Translations under genes and position numbers: made by a program
The notes under the pieces: generated by a model
What the model was told of the DNA's origin: nothing
The model's input: only the letters and a program-made list of their open reading frames with translations
Databases searched by the model: none
Assembly: GCF_003732265.1 (NCBI RefSeq)
Contig: NZ_MOBK01000002.1
Span: 310,001 to 374,000, forward strand
Length of the DNA stretch: 64,000 bases
Direction of reading: 5' to 3'
DNA from: Pseudomonas brassicacearum
GTDB taxonomy: Bacteria > Pseudomonadota > Gammaproteobacteria > Pseudomonadales > Pseudomonadaceae
Part shown: one piece after another, positions 9,017 to 18,168 of the stretch
How the letters are laid out: each line of letters opens with the position of its first letter
Position numbering within the stretch: the first letter of the stretch is position 1

Positions 9017-11140
9017 GTGTCGCTTGGTTCTCCATCACCTCACTCGCCGCTGGTCCTGGCGCTGATGTTCAGCCCGTCCTTGCTGGCCGACGACTTGTTC
9101 CTCGACAACGAACCGCTCCCGCAAGTGCTGACGGCGACTCGCCTGAAGCAATCGCCGGCGGCGGTTCCGGGGAGCATGACGGTGATTGACAGCGAATTGA
9201 TCAACAACAGCGGCGCACGGGACATCAGCGAATTGCTGCGACTGGTGCCGGGCATGATGGTCGGCAACATCAGCGGCAACCAGGCCGCCGTGAACTACCA
9301 CGGCACCAACGCCACCGCCGCCCGACGCATGCAAGTGTTGATCGACGGTCGCTCGGTGTACCGCGCCGGCCTGGCCACGGTGGACTGGAGTGACATTCCG
9401 GTGGCCATGGAAGACATCGAGCGCATCGAAGTCTTTCGCGGCCCGAACACCGTCAGCTATGGCGCCAACGCGCTGATGGCGGTGGTCAACATCATCACGC
9501 GCAACCCGGCCAACAGCCATGGCACCCGCGTGAAAATCACCCGTGGCCAACGCGGCATCAACGACTATTACGCCAGCCAGGGCACCGGTTGGGATGGCGG
9601 TGACTTGCGCCTGTCACTGTCCGGGCAGCAGGACGACGGTTTCGATTCGGACCGCAACGGTGCCGATTATCGGGACAGTCGTCGCCTGAATCGCTTCAAC
9701 CTCGCGGTCAGCCAGACGCTCGCGGAAAACCAGAGCATCGACTGGCAACTGAATGCGAAGGAAGGCACCAACCAGCAACCCTATACCTACCGCCCGGTGT
9801 TCCCGGGGATTACTGCCGCCGGGGACAATTCCGACGTCGCCGCCAAAGATTACGCCGGCTCGCTGCGCTGGAACCTGGACCTCAATCCCGATCACAGCCT
9901 GTATGTCCAGGGTTCGGCCCAGCATTGGGATCGCCAGCAAACCTGGCGCGCCTGTGATGCCGAAGCGTCGTTCAGCCCGGAGCTGACCCAACTCTGGCAA
10001 CTCAACCCCAATTACACCGAACGCCTGGCGCGCAACATGGACCGCTTCACCGGTCCCGGCGCACCTCTGGGCACGCCAGCTGAACAAGCGCTGGCCAATC
10101 AGGTGCTGGGGCAATGGAAAAACGGCGCCCGGCAGACGCTCTGTGGCGACATCGACCAGAGCGCCCGGGAATCGCGCTACGACCTCGAAGTGCAGGACAC
10201 CCTCAGCCTGTCCGACAGCCTGCGACTGGTCAGCGGCATGAACTATCGTTACGACCGGGCCGATTCCGAGACCTACTTCAATGGCACGCTCGACGACACC
10301 ACCTGGCGCACATTCGGCCAACTGGAATGGCGTGCCACCGAGCATTGGTTGTTGCAGGGCGGGGCAATGTTCGAAGACACGCAATTGACCGGCAGCTCGT
10401 TGACCCCGCGTGTGGCGGTCAACTACCTGATCAACCCGCGTCATGGCTTGCGTGCCGTGTACTCGGAAGCGATTCGCTCACCGGACATGTTTGAGAACAA
10501 CGTCAACTGGAGTTACCAGGTGACCAACCTGCGGCCCAGCGCTTACGGCCAGACCAGCGCCCGCTATTTCGTCAAGACCCGTGGTCCCGGCGATCTCGAC
10601 AAGGAACGCATGCGCTCGCGAGAGCTGGGCTACAACGGCTACTTCGTCGAGCTGGGACTGAGCGTCGATGTGAAGCTGTTCTACGACGAAATCAGCGGCA
10701 TGATCAGCGAACCCCTGCGCAACAATCAGTACATCGCCAGCAACTCCAACAGCGCACGCTTCACCGGAGCGGAAACGCAACTGGACTGGCGCCTGGGCAG
10801 CGCCGACCGCCTGCGCCTGACTTATGCCTACGTGGACGCGGACGCGAGTAATCCGCTGGATGAGCAACAGACCGCGCGCAACAGCGGCTCCGCCGGTTGG
10901 CTGCGCAACTGGGGACAGGGCTGGAACAGCGCCCTCTTCTACTATGGCGACGATGCGCTCAACGGTTACCGCTTCGAGCGGGTCGACACGCGCATTGCCA
11001 AACGCATCGGCTTGGGCAAGGCCAACCTGGAACTGGCCGGCATTCTTCAGCAACGCCTGGACAACCAACCCACCACCTTCGTCGACAACAACTACGACGA
11101 GCGCCGCGTGGTTTATTTCAGCGCGGAGCTGACGTTTTAA
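9017..11140 (+). CDS. TonB-dependent outer-membrane receptor
   Basis: The protein has 707 residues from GTG at 9017 behind AAAAGG. A signal peptide with core LVLALMFSPSLLA is followed by the plug domain (VLTATRLKQSPAAVPGSMTVID, then DISELLRLVPGM and YGANALMAVVNIITR) and a beta-barrel ending in the aromatic VVYFSAELTF, as outer-membrane proteins require. It presumably imports or senses an unknown ligand. Its stop codon is followed at once by the ATG of a periplasmic binding-like gene, which itself overlaps a hybrid kinase gene. The ligand cannot be read from sequence. Confidence 0.9.
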   Translation: MSLGSPSPHSPLVLALMFSPSLLADDLFLDNEPLPQVLTATRLKQSPAAVPGSMTVIDSELINNSGARDISELLRLVPGMMVGNISGNQAAVNYHGTNATAARRMQVLIDGRSVYRAGLATVDWSDIPVAMEDIERIEVFRGPNTVSYGANALMAVVNIITRNPANSHGTRVKITRGQRGINDYYASQGTGWDGGDLRLSLSGQQDDGFDSDRNGADYRDSRRLNRFNLAVSQTLAENQSIDWQLNAKEGTNQQPYTYRPVFPGITAAGDNSDVAAKDYAGSLRWNLDLNPDHSLYVQGSAQHWDRQQTWRACDAEASFSPELTQLWQLNPNYTERLARNMDRFTGPGAPLGTPAEQALANQVLGQWKNGARQTLCGDIDQSARESRYDLEVQDTLSLSDSLRLVSGMNYRYDRADSETYFNGTLDDTTWRTFGQLEWRATEHWLLQGGAMFEDTQLTGSSLTPRVAVNYLINPRHGLRAVYSEAIRSPDMFENNVNWSYQVTNLRPSAYGQTSARYFVKTRGPGDLDKERMRSRELGYNGYFVELGLSVDVKLFYDEISGMISEPLRNNQYIASNSNSARFTGAETQLDWRLGSADRLRLTYAYVDADASNPLDEQQTARNSGSAGWLRNWGQGWNSALFYYGDDALNGYRFERVDTRIAKRIGLGKANLELAGILQQRLDNQPTTFVDNNYDERRVVYFSAELTF

Positions 11141-12073
11141 ATGCGCCGTTACCTGTCATGGAAGTCGCCGCCACTGGGCCGCCTGCTGGTCGGGTTGTGC
11201 CTGGCGGTTGGCTGCCTGCTCGGCGCCCTGCCGATACAGGCTGCGGACATTCTGTTGACCGGCACCGAAGACAGCCCCGGCGTGCAATCCTTCGTCCGTG
11301 CATTGAGCGAGATGCGTCCGGCCGACAGCGTGCGTTTCCAGCCACTGGCGAGCCTCCCCTCGCCTGGCAAACTGCCCGTCGCCACGCGCCTGATTCTGCT
11401 CGATCTGCCGAGCCTCGACTGGCGCCAGCAAGAGGCCCAGGGCCCGGCGACGCTGGTACTGCGCATCAGTCGCCTGCAAGCCCAACAACGTTTCGGCGTG
11501 AACTTTCCGCCGCACCTCAGCCTGCTCTGGAGTGATCCGCCACTGGATCGGCAATTGCGTCTGACTCGACTGGTCCTGCCCCAGGCGCGGCGCGTTGGCG
11601 TGCTGTACGACGATCACAGCGAATTCCTGTTGAAAGAAATGCGTCTGGCCGCCCTGGGGGAAACGCTTGATGTGGTTGCCGAACGTTGGGACAACACCCA
11701 TGACAGTCGCCCCTTGCAGGACTTGCTGAAAAACTGCGACGTGCTGCTGGGCCTCGACGATCCCGACCTGTACAACCCGAAAACCGCGAAAAACCTGCTA
11801 TTGAGCAGCTATTCCCGACAACTGGCCTTGATCGGCCCGAATGCCGCGTTCGTCAAGGCCGGCAGCCTGGCCAGCACGTACAGCGATCAGAGCGACTGGT
11901 TGCAGGTGCTCGACGAATTGCTCGATCTGCCACCGGCGAGCTGGCCGCGCGCCCTTTACCCGCAACACTTCAAAGTCTCAAGTAACCCGCAAGTGGCTCG
12001 TTCATTAGGTATTGAGCAGATTGATGACGCGTCTGCCGCCCTGCAGTTGGCTGAAGGAGAAAGCCGCCCATGA
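11141..12073 (+). CDS. Periplasmic ABC-type substrate-binding-like protein
   Basis: The protein has 310 residues. The signal peptide LLVGLCLAVGCLLGALPIQA is cleaved before ADILLTG. The body has the alternating alpha/beta pattern of periplasmic binding proteins (RVGVLYDDHSEFLLKEM, LLGLDDPDLYNPKTAKNLLL, LALIGPNAAFVKAGSLASTYSD), close in feel to the COG2984-type binding proteins. No ABC permease or ATPase gene is adjacent, so it may act as a sensory binding protein for the kinase. Zero bp separate it from the receptor and it overlaps the kinase by 4 bp. Confidence 0.75.
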   Translation: MRRYLSWKSPPLGRLLVGLCLAVGCLLGALPIQAADILLTGTEDSPGVQSFVRALSEMRPADSVRFQPLASLPSPGKLPVATRLILLDLPSLDWRQQEAQGPATLVLRISRLQAQQRFGVNFPPHLSLLWSDPPLDRQLRLTRLVLPQARRVGVLYDDHSEFLLKEMRLAALGETLDVVAERWDNTHDSRPLQDLLKNCDVLLGLDDPDLYNPKTAKNLLLSSYSRQLALIGPNAAFVKAGSLASTYSDQSDWLQVLDELLDLPPASWPRALYPQHFKVSSNPQVARSLGIEQIDDASAALQLAEGESRP

Positions 12074-13971
12074 CCTTCCGGCGCCCTTGGGACATCAACA
12101 CCCGAACGCAGATGATCAGCCTTGGCCCGGCCTTGTTGCTGACGCTGCTGCTGATCAGTTTTTTTACCTTCGTGCGGATTCAGGACCTGCGTCAGGAGCT
12201 CAACCACACCGGGCAGTTGATCGCCAACCAATTGGCTCCCGCCACCGAATACGGGGTGATTTCAGGAAACAACGAGGTGCTCGAAAGCCTGCTCAAGGCA
12301 ACGCTCGCCACGCCGAATGTGCGCTTCCTGGAGGTCCAGGACAACGCCAATCGGATTCTGGTGTACGTCGAGCAGCCGTCGGAAACCCACCGGCGCTCGC
12401 AGCAGGTCGAAGTGTTCCAGGCACCGGTGCGGCTGCAGCGGATCGCGCTGAACAATGATTTTTTCCAGGGTTCCAAAGCCGCGAGCGTCGGCCCGTCCGA
12501 GGACTATCTGGGCCGGGTGATCGTCGGTCTGTCGAATGACGCCTTCAACCAGCGTCAGCAGGAAATCCTGTTGAAAGCCGCGATCCTCGCCCTGTTCGCC
12601 CTGCTGTTTACCTTTCTGGTGGCACGGCGCCTGGCGGGCAGCCTGTCGCAACCGATCCGCGACATTGGCAACGCGGTGAAGGCGATCCAGGAAGGTGATT
12701 ACTCACGCCCCTTGCCGATTGTCGACGACACCGAGTTGGGCGCGCTGTCGCAACACATCAACAACCTCGCCAGCGGCCTCGAACAAGCCAGTCGCGAACA
12801 ACATCAGGCGATGGCGCAGTTGATCCAGACACGCGAGGAAGCGGAAAAGGCCAACAATGCCAAGTCTGATTTCCTGGCGATGATGAGCCATGAACTGCGC
12901 ACGCCAATGAATGGCGTACTCGGCATGCTGCAATTGCTCGAAACCACCGACATGACCGAAGAGCAGGTCGAATACGCGGCGCTGGCCTCGGAGTCCACCG
13001 AACACCTGCTCAAGGTCATCAACGACATTCTCGACTTCTCGCGCATCGAGCGTTCGGAGCTGGAACTGGAGCACATCCCGTTCAACCTCGCGGACCTGAT
13101 CGTCAGTTGCGCCCAATCGTTCCAGCACAGCGCGGCGCAACGGGGGCTCGATCTGCATTTGCTGATTCCCGACGACATGCGCGCGCTTCAGGTTCAAGGC
13201 GATCCAACGCGCATCCGGCAGATTCTGGTCAATCTGGTCGGCAATGCCTTGAAGTTCACCGAGCACGGCCGTGTCAGCATCGAACCGCAGTGGCAATCGC
13301 TGGATCACGAACTGCTGTGGTTCACCTGCACCGTGCGCGACAGCGGCATCGGTATTTCCGCTGAAAGCCTGGAGCTGATGTTCAACGCGTTCCAGCAGGC
13401 CGACAGTTCCATTTCACGCCGTTACGGTGGCACCGGCCTGGGCCTGCCGATTGCCCGCACCCTGGCGGAACGCATGGGCGGCACCTTGCGGGCACAGAGC
13501 GAAGAAGGCCTGGGCTCGGTGTTTACCCTGGAAATCCCGCTGGCGCTCTATAAACAGACGCTGCCGGTGCTGACCCCCAGGGCGCAAACCGGCAATGAGG
13601 ATGGCGTCGGGCATAACGTGTTGCTGGTCGAAGACAACCCGGTCAATCAGACCGTGATCGAGGCAATGTTGCGCAGCCTGGGCTTTACTGTCAGCGTCGC
13701 GACCGATGGCGCGCAGGCCGTGCGCAGCGCCGAAAGCCTGATTTTTGAAGCGATCCTGATGGACTGCCGACTGCCGATCGTCGACGGCTACGAAGCGACC
13801 CGACAGATTCGCCAGTTGCCCGGCTGCGCGGACTTGCCGATCATCGCCTTGACCGCCAATGCGTTGCAGGGTGATCGCGAAGCCTGTTTGTCGGCGGGCA
13901 TGAACGATTACTTGGCCAAGCCGTTCAAACGAACTGATTTGCAGCAAATTCTGCAGCGCTGGGTGCAGTAG
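12070..13971 (+). CDS. Hybrid sensor histidine kinase/response regulator with CHASE8-like sensor
   Basis: The protein has 633 residues. TM1 spans about 16-36; the periplasmic region at 40-160 (ANQLAPATEYGVISGN) resembles CHASE8; TM2 lies near 168-185, followed by HAMP. The phosphoacceptor H274 sits in MSHELRTPMNG, the ATPase has N-box NALKFTEHG and GTGLGLPIA, and a C-terminal receiver has Asp565 in ILMDCRLP. There is no HPt or output domain, so phosphate must pass to a partner. The start is ATGA-coupled to the binding-like protein. Confidence 0.88.
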   Translation: MTFRRPWDINTRTQMISLGPALLLTLLLISFFTFVRIQDLRQELNHTGQLIANQLAPATEYGVISGNNEVLESLLKATLATPNVRFLEVQDNANRILVYVEQPSETHRRSQQVEVFQAPVRLQRIALNNDFFQGSKAASVGPSEDYLGRVIVGLSNDAFNQRQQEILLKAAILALFALLFTFLVARRLAGSLSQPIRDIGNAVKAIQEGDYSRPLPIVDDTELGALSQHINNLASGLEQASREQHQAMAQLIQTREEAEKANNAKSDFLAMMSHELRTPMNGVLGMLQLLETTDMTEEQVEYAALASESTEHLLKVINDILDFSRIERSELELEHIPFNLADLIVSCAQSFQHSAAQRGLDLHLLIPDDMRALQVQGDPTRIRQILVNLVGNALKFTEHGRVSIEPQWQSLDHELLWFTCTVRDSGIGISAESLELMFNAFQQADSSISRRYGGTGLGLPIARTLAERMGGTLRAQSEEGLGSVFTLEIPLALYKQTLPVLTPRAQTGNEDGVGHNVLLVEDNPVNQTVIEAMLRSLGFTVSVATDGAQAVRSAESLIFEAILMDCRLPIVDGYEATRQIRQLPGCADLPIIALTANALQGDREACLSAGMNDYLAKPFKRTDLQQILQRWVQ

Positions 13972-14070
13972 TACAGGCCTTTCGACCATCTGCGACTGGC
14001 GTGAAAGGCGAAAGTGCGGCAGTCTTAGGCACCCGAACAGGCCCGAAAAGGGGCTTGAATAATAATTTCA

Positions 14071-14084
14071 GTGCACAAGTGTAC
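14071..14084 (+). promoter_or_regulatory. Palindrome upstream of fabA (candidate FabR/DesT-type operator)
   Basis: GTGCACAAGTGTAC is a near-perfect dyad (one mismatched pair) 135 bp before fabA. Repressors of unsaturated fatty acid genes in proteobacteria (FabR, DesT) bind GTRNAC...GTNYAC-like dyads, so this is a plausible operator. Assignment is by resemblance only. Confidence 0.4.
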
Positions 14085-14218
14085 ATTCATGTCCTTGGTG
14101 CTGTGACTTTCACCACAACGCAATAGTCTATGAGTAGGCTGCTGACTCGAGGCATGAACGCCTCGATCGGCCGGGAGATTTGCCCCACCCTGCCGCATGG
14201 GACTATTGAGGAGCTCGC

Positions 14219-14734
14219 ATGACCCAACAAAACGCCTTTACTCGGGAAGACCTGCTGCGCTGCAGTCGCGGTGAGCTGTTCGGCCCAGGTAACGCACAAC
14301 TGCCCGCCCCGAACATGCTGATGGTGGATCGCATCACCCATATCAGTGCCGAGGGTGGCAAGTACGGCAAAGGTGAATTGGTCGCCGAGCTGGATATCAC
14401 TCCGGACCTGTGGTTTTTCGCCTGCCACTTCGAAGGTGATCCGGTGATGCCAGGCTGCCTGGGCCTTGACGCCATGTGGCAACTGGTCGGCTTCTTCCTC
14501 GGCTGGCAAGGTCTGCCGGGCCGTGGCCGTGCGCTGGGTTCGGGCGAAGTGAAATTCTTCGGCCAGGTCCTGCCAACCGCCAAGAAAGTCACCTATAACA
14601 TTCAGATCAAGCGCGTGTTGAAAGGCAAACTGAACCTGGCCATTGCCGACGGTTCGGTCAGCGTCGACGGCCGCGAGATCTACACCGCCGAAGGCCTTCG
14701 GGTCGGCGTTTTCACCTCCACTGACAACTTCTAA
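14219..14734 (+). CDS. fabA: 3-hydroxydecanoyl-ACP dehydratase/isomerase
   Basis: The protein has 171 residues behind the strong ribosome site GAGGAG. It is a single-hotdog dehydratase with the catalytic His in [14 protein letters not shown] and the Asp in [11 protein letters not shown], exactly the FabA active-site pair. It dehydrates 3-hydroxydecanoyl-ACP and isomerises the double bond, the branch point to unsaturated fatty acids. It is followed 11 bp later by fabB in the usual fabAB operon. Confidence 0.97.
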   Translation: MTQQNAFTREDLLRCSRGELFGPGNAQLPAPNMLMVDRITHISAEGGKYGKGELVAELDITPDLWFFACHFEGDPVMPGCLGLDAMWQLVGFFLGWQGLPGRGRALGSGEVKFFGQVLPTAKKVTYNIQIKRVLKGKLNLAIADGSVSVDGREIYTAEGLRVGVFTSTDNF

Positions 14735-14745
14735 GGGTTATCCGC

Positions 14746-15966
14746 ATGCGCCGCGTCGTTATCACTGGTCTGGGCATCGTTTCGTGCCTGGGCAATGACA
14801 AAGAGACCGTCTCCGCTAACCTGCGTGCAAGTCGCCCTGGCATCCGGTTCAACCCGGAATATGCCGAAATGGGTCTGCGTAGCCAGGTTTCCGGCTCCAT
14901 CGACCTTCCCCTCGAAGAATTGATCGATCGCAAGATCTATCGCTTCGTTGGCCACGCGGCGGCTTACGCCTACCTGGCCATGAAAGACGCCATCACCGAC
15001 TCCGGTCTGACCGATGAGCAAGTCTCCAACCCGCGTACCGGCCTGATCGCCGGTTCCGGTGGCGCCTCCACGCTGAACCAGATGGAAGCGCTGGACATCC
15101 TGCGCGAGAAAGGCGTGAAGCGCGTTGGTCCATACCGCGTGACGCGGACCATGAGCAGCACCGTTTCCGCTTGCCTGGCCACCCCGTTCAAGATCAAGGG
15201 CCTGAACTACTCCATCGCTTCTGCCTGCGCCACCAGTGCTCACTGCATCGGTACCGCCATGGAACAGATCCAGATGGGCAAGCAGGACATCGTGTTCGCC
15301 GGCGGCGGTGAAGAAGAGCATTGGAGCCAGTCGTTCCTGTTCGACGCCATGGGCGCACTGTCCAGCCAGTACAACGAAACCCCGGAAAAGGCTTCCCGTG
15401 CCTACGACGCCAAGCGTGACGGTTTCGTCATCGCCGGCGGTGGCGGCATGGTCGTGGTCGAAGAGCTCGAACACGCTCTGGCCCGCGGCGCGAAGATCTA
15501 CGCGGAAATCGTTGGCTACGGCGCGACCTCCGACGGCTACGACATGGTCGCCCCAAGCGGCGAAGGCGCCATCCGCTGCATGCAGATGGCCATGTCCACC
15601 GTTGACGCTCCGATCGACTACCTGAACACCCACGGCACCTCGACTCCAGTCGGCGACGTCGCAGAAATGAAAGGTGTGCGTGAAGTGTTCGGCGACAAGG
15701 CTCCAGCCATCAGCTCCACCAAGAGCCTGTCGGGTCACTCCCTGGGCGCCGCCGGCGTTCACGAAGCGATCTACTGCATGCTGATGATGGAAGGCAACTT
15801 CATGGCGGGTTCCGCCAACATCGACGAACTGGACCCGGAAGTGGCAGACATGCCGATCCTGACCAAGACTCGCGAAAACGCCACCATCAACACCGTGATG
15901 AGCAACAGCTTCGGTTTCGGTGGCACCAACGCCACGCTGGTACTGAAGCGTTGGGCAGGTAAGTAA
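14746..15966 (+). CDS. fabB: Beta-ketoacyl-ACP synthase I
   Basis: The protein has 406 residues. The active-site Cys is in [12 protein letters not shown], and the two His residues are in [11 protein letters not shown] and [11 protein letters not shown], giving the Cys-His-His triad of FabB/FabF condensing enzymes. The length and the coupling to fabA point to FabB, which elongates cis-3-decenoyl-ACP. A strong hairpin terminator follows 24 bp after the stop. Confidence 0.97.
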   Translation: MRRVVITGLGIVSCLGNDKETVSANLRASRPGIRFNPEYAEMGLRSQVSGSIDLPLEELIDRKIYRFVGHAAAYAYLAMKDAITDSGLTDEQVSNPRTGLIAGSGGASTLNQMEALDILREKGVKRVGPYRVTRTMSSTVSACLATPFKIKGLNYSIASACATSAHCIGTAMEQIQMGKQDIVFAGGGEEEHWSQSFLFDAMGALSSQYNETPEKASRAYDAKRDGFVIAGGGGMVVVEELEHALARGAKIYAEIVGYGATSDGYDMVAPSGEGAIRCMQMAMSTVDAPIDYLNTHGTSTPVGDVAEMKGVREVFGDKAPAISSTKSLSGHSLGAAGVHEAIYCMLMMEGNFMAGSANIDELDPEVADMPILTKTRENATINTVMSNSFGFGGTNATLVLKRWAGK

Positions 15967-15989
15967 TACCTCGCCGTCTCGCTGCACAC

Positions 15990-16023
15990 AAAAACGCCCC
16001 GACTGGTTCGGGGCGTTTTTTTT
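15990..16023 (+). terminator. Rho-independent terminator of fabAB
   Basis: The stem CGCCCC/GGGGCG, extended by A/T pairs, has loop GACTGGTTC and is followed by a run of eight or more T. Confidence 0.92.
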
Positions 16024-16054
16024 GTGCCTGAATAATGGGTAGACCACGTTCCCC

Positions 16055-16145
16055 TGTGGGAGCGGGCTTGCTCGCGAAGAGGCCATCAGAGCCAACACAA
16101 TGGGTGACTTTCATGCCGCCTTCGCGAGCAAGCCCGCTCCCACAG
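16055..16145. repeat. REP pair
   Basis: The unit TGTGGGAGCGGGCTTGCTCG and its inverted copy ending GCCCGCTCCCACA are separated by about 43 bp, downstream of fabB. Confidence 0.9.
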
Positions 16146-16367
16146 GTACGGTGACATCCTGCGAATTTCGTTTTCATGAACATGAAGCTTTTGTCATAAA
16201 ACTCAACGCCCTGCGACCGAATGTCGCGTGTTACGCGGGCCCCAGGACTTTTGCAGAATCGGCAATTGTTCGTTACCAATCCCGAGCGTTTACTTAGCAA
16301 GCTAACAAAACGTATAACAAAGACCTGCACACGCCTTGGTGCAGTTAATTGAGATTGGAGCTAGCAG

Positions 16368-16556
16368 ATGACTGTAAAAGTAACTGAACGCGACGATTCA
16401 CATAAATCCCATGAGGGTGTAGCCGCCGGTATCCGCATTTGGGATGTCCACCAACAAGACCTGCTGGTAGGGATGTTTCACTCCGAGACTGACGCGCACA
16501 ACTACAAATCCGAACTGGAAACACTGGAGCAGCAAAGGGCGTTGCGCTGCGCTTGA
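16368..16556 (+). CDS. Small conserved hypothetical protein (62 aa)
   Basis: ATG at 16368 follows a GGAG-like site (GATTGGAGCTAGCAG). The acidic/basic 62-residue product contains GIRIWDVHQQDLLVGMFHSET and a short helical tail rich in Glu/Gln. There is no signal peptide or membrane segment. I do not recognise a named family. It has its own 14-bp-stem terminator, which supports it being a real transcribed gene. Confidence 0.75.
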   Translation: MTVKVTERDDSHKSHEGVAAGIRIWDVHQQDLLVGMFHSETDAHNYKSELETLEQQRALRCA

Positions 16557-16574
16557 GCAACTACAGCATTGAAA

Positions 16575-16607
16575 ACGACAAACCCCGCCATGAGCGGGGT
16601 TTGTCGT
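16575..16607. terminator. Bidirectional hairpin terminator
   Basis: A perfect 14-bp stem (ACGACAAACCCCGC / GCGGGGTTTGTCGT) with loop CATGA lies between the convergent 62-aa gene and the DUF2058 gene. Confidence 0.88.
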
Positions 16608-16626
16608 TGTTGCAGCCGTTAACGGC

Positions 16627-17169
16627 TTACCACATCAGATCATCCGGAATCTGATAGGCGGCGTACGGATCGTCCTCGGCGGCCACTTCTTCAGTCTTCA
16701 CGTTCATCTGCACGATGCGTTGCGGATCACGCTCCTGGATCTTCAGGGCCGCTTCACGCGGGATCACTTCGTAACCGCCGGCGTGGTGCACGATGGCCAG
16801 GAAGCCATTGCTGAGCTGGTTACGCATCAGCGTGTTGACGCAGAGGCGCTTGACCTTCTTGTCGTCAACGAAGTTGTAGTAATCCTCGGTGGTCAACTTC
16901 GGCAGGCGCGAAACTTCGATCAATTGCTTGATCTGCGCGGCGCGGGCCTTGGCCTCGACCTTTTCCTGCTGCTGACGGTTCAGCTCCTGGTCACGCTTGA
17001 CCTTCTCGGCCTTCGCTTCCTGCGCCGCACGCTGCTGCGAGTCATCCAGTTCGATATGGCCTTTGTGGGCCAGGCGCTGTTGTTTCTGCTTCTCTTTGCC
17101 GACCTGTTTGGCCTGCTTCTGGTTGACCAGCCCTGCTTTGAGCAACTGGTCGCGAAGGGAAATGCTCAT
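16627..17169 (-). CDS. DUF2058 family nucleoprotein (YaiL-like)
   Basis: The protein has 180 residues. The N-terminus SLRDQLLKAGLVNQKQAKQV is followed by a highly charged Lys/Glu/Gln helix to about residue 95 (probable coiled coil), then the conserved LPKLTTEDYYNFVDDKKVKRL and HHAGGYEVIP of the DUF2058/YaiL family. Function is unknown; E. coli YaiL is described as nucleoprotein-like. It lies 28 bp after mazG on the same strand. Confidence 0.9.
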   Translation of the reverse strand: MSISLRDQLLKAGLVNQKQAKQVGKEKQKQQRLAHKGHIELDDSQQRAAQEAKAEKVKRDQELNRQQQEKVEAKARAAQIKQLIEVSRLPKLTTEDYYNFVDDKKVKRLCVNTLMRNQLSNGFLAIVHHAGGYEVIPREAALKIQERDPQRIVQMNVKTEEVAAEDDPYAAYQIPDDLMW

Positions 17170-17197
17170 GGTGCTTGTTTCTCACTTAGGCAACTGC

Positions 17198-18031
17198 TCA
17201 ACCGCAGCTGGTCAAATTCTTTTCCTGACGTTTGGCTTCGCCCCATAAGGCGTCCAACTCTTCGAGGGTGCAATCTTCTATGGGACGGTGGGTGTCGCGC
17301 AATGCCTGTTCGATAAAACGGAAGCGTCTTTCGAATTTACTGTTGGCGCCCCGCAGCGCGGTTTCCGGATCAACCTTGAGATGACGTGCCAGATTGACCA
17401 CGGAAAACAGCAGGTCACCGACTTCATCGGCAATCGCTGCCGAGTCATTGTCGGCCATCGCTTCGAGCACTTCATCGAGTTCTTCGCGAACCTTGTCCAG
17501 TACCGGCAAGGCGTCCGGCCAGTCGAAACCGACCTGCCCGGCGCGCTTCTGCAACTTGGCCGAACGAGACAATGCAGGCAGCGCGGCGGGCACATCGTCG
17601 AGCAAGGACAGTTGTTGCGGCGCCGCAGATTTTTCGGCGCGCTCCTCGGCCTTGATCTCTTCCCAGCGCTGCTTGACCTGTTCTTCGCTCAGGCGCGGGA
17701 TGTCCATGGGCGCATACAGATCACCGGTGGGGAACACGTGAGGATGGCGACGGATCAGCTTGCGGGTGATGCTGTCGATCACACCGGCGAATTCGAAGCG
17801 CCCTTCTTCCCGTGCCAGCTGGCTGTAATAAACCACCTGGAACAGCAAATCCCCCAACTCGCCCTGCAAGTGATCGAAGTCACCGCGCTCGATGGCGTCA
17901 GCGACTTCGTAGGCTTCCTCAAGGGTGTGCGGGACGATGGTGGCGTAGGTTTGCTTGATGTCCCACGGGCAACCGAACTGCGGGTCGCGCAGACGGTTCA
18001 TCAGGTGCAGCAGGTCTTCAAGTTTGTACAT
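17198..18031 (-). CDS. mazG: Nucleoside triphosphate pyrophosphohydrolase MazG
   Basis: The protein has 277 residues with two MazG folds. The first shows EEAYEVADAIERGDFDHLQGELGDLLFQVVYYSQLA (metal-binding EExxE and ExxD) near residues 38-75. The second shows REELDEVLEAMADNDSAAIADEVGDLLF near residues 180-210. It hydrolyses NTPs to NMP and PPi, and in E. coli it moderates the ppGpp response. It sits directly downstream of relA, as in other gammaproteobacteria. Confidence 0.95.
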   Translation of the reverse strand: MYKLEDLLHLMNRLRDPQFGCPWDIKQTYATIVPHTLEEAYEVADAIERGDFDHLQGELGDLLFQVVYYSQLAREEGRFEFAGVIDSITRKLIRRHPHVFPTGDLYAPMDIPRLSEEQVKQRWEEIKAEERAEKSAAPQQLSLLDDVPAALPALSRSAKLQKRAGQVGFDWPDALPVLDKVREELDEVLEAMADNDSAAIADEVGDLLFSVVNLARHLKVDPETALRGANSKFERRFRFIEQALRDTHRPIEDCTLEELDALWGEAKRQEKNLTSCG

Positions 18032-18055
18032 CAGTCACTCTCACCACAGACTCCT

Positions 18056-18145
18056 TGTGGGAGCGGGCTTGCTCGCGAAGAGGGAGTATCCGTCGACATC
18101 TATGTTGTCTGACACACCGCTTTCGCGAGCAAGCCCGCTCCCACA
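18056..18145. repeat. REP pair
   Basis: A unit reading GTGGGAGCGGGCTTGCTCGC and its inverted copy flank about 40 bp between relA and mazG. It sits inside what would otherwise be a continuous relA-mazG operon. Confidence 0.9.
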
Positions 18146-18168
18146 TTTGATCGGCGCCAACCATACAC

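Noticed and set aside
9012..9065. Short ATG frame overlapping the start of the TonB receptor
   Set aside because: 17 codons with no ribosome site better than the receptor's own and no sign of coupling; the GTG start with signal peptide explains the region.
14731..16098. 455-codon open frame antisense to fabB
   Set aside because: It is the reverse shadow of a certain gene and has no domain of its own.
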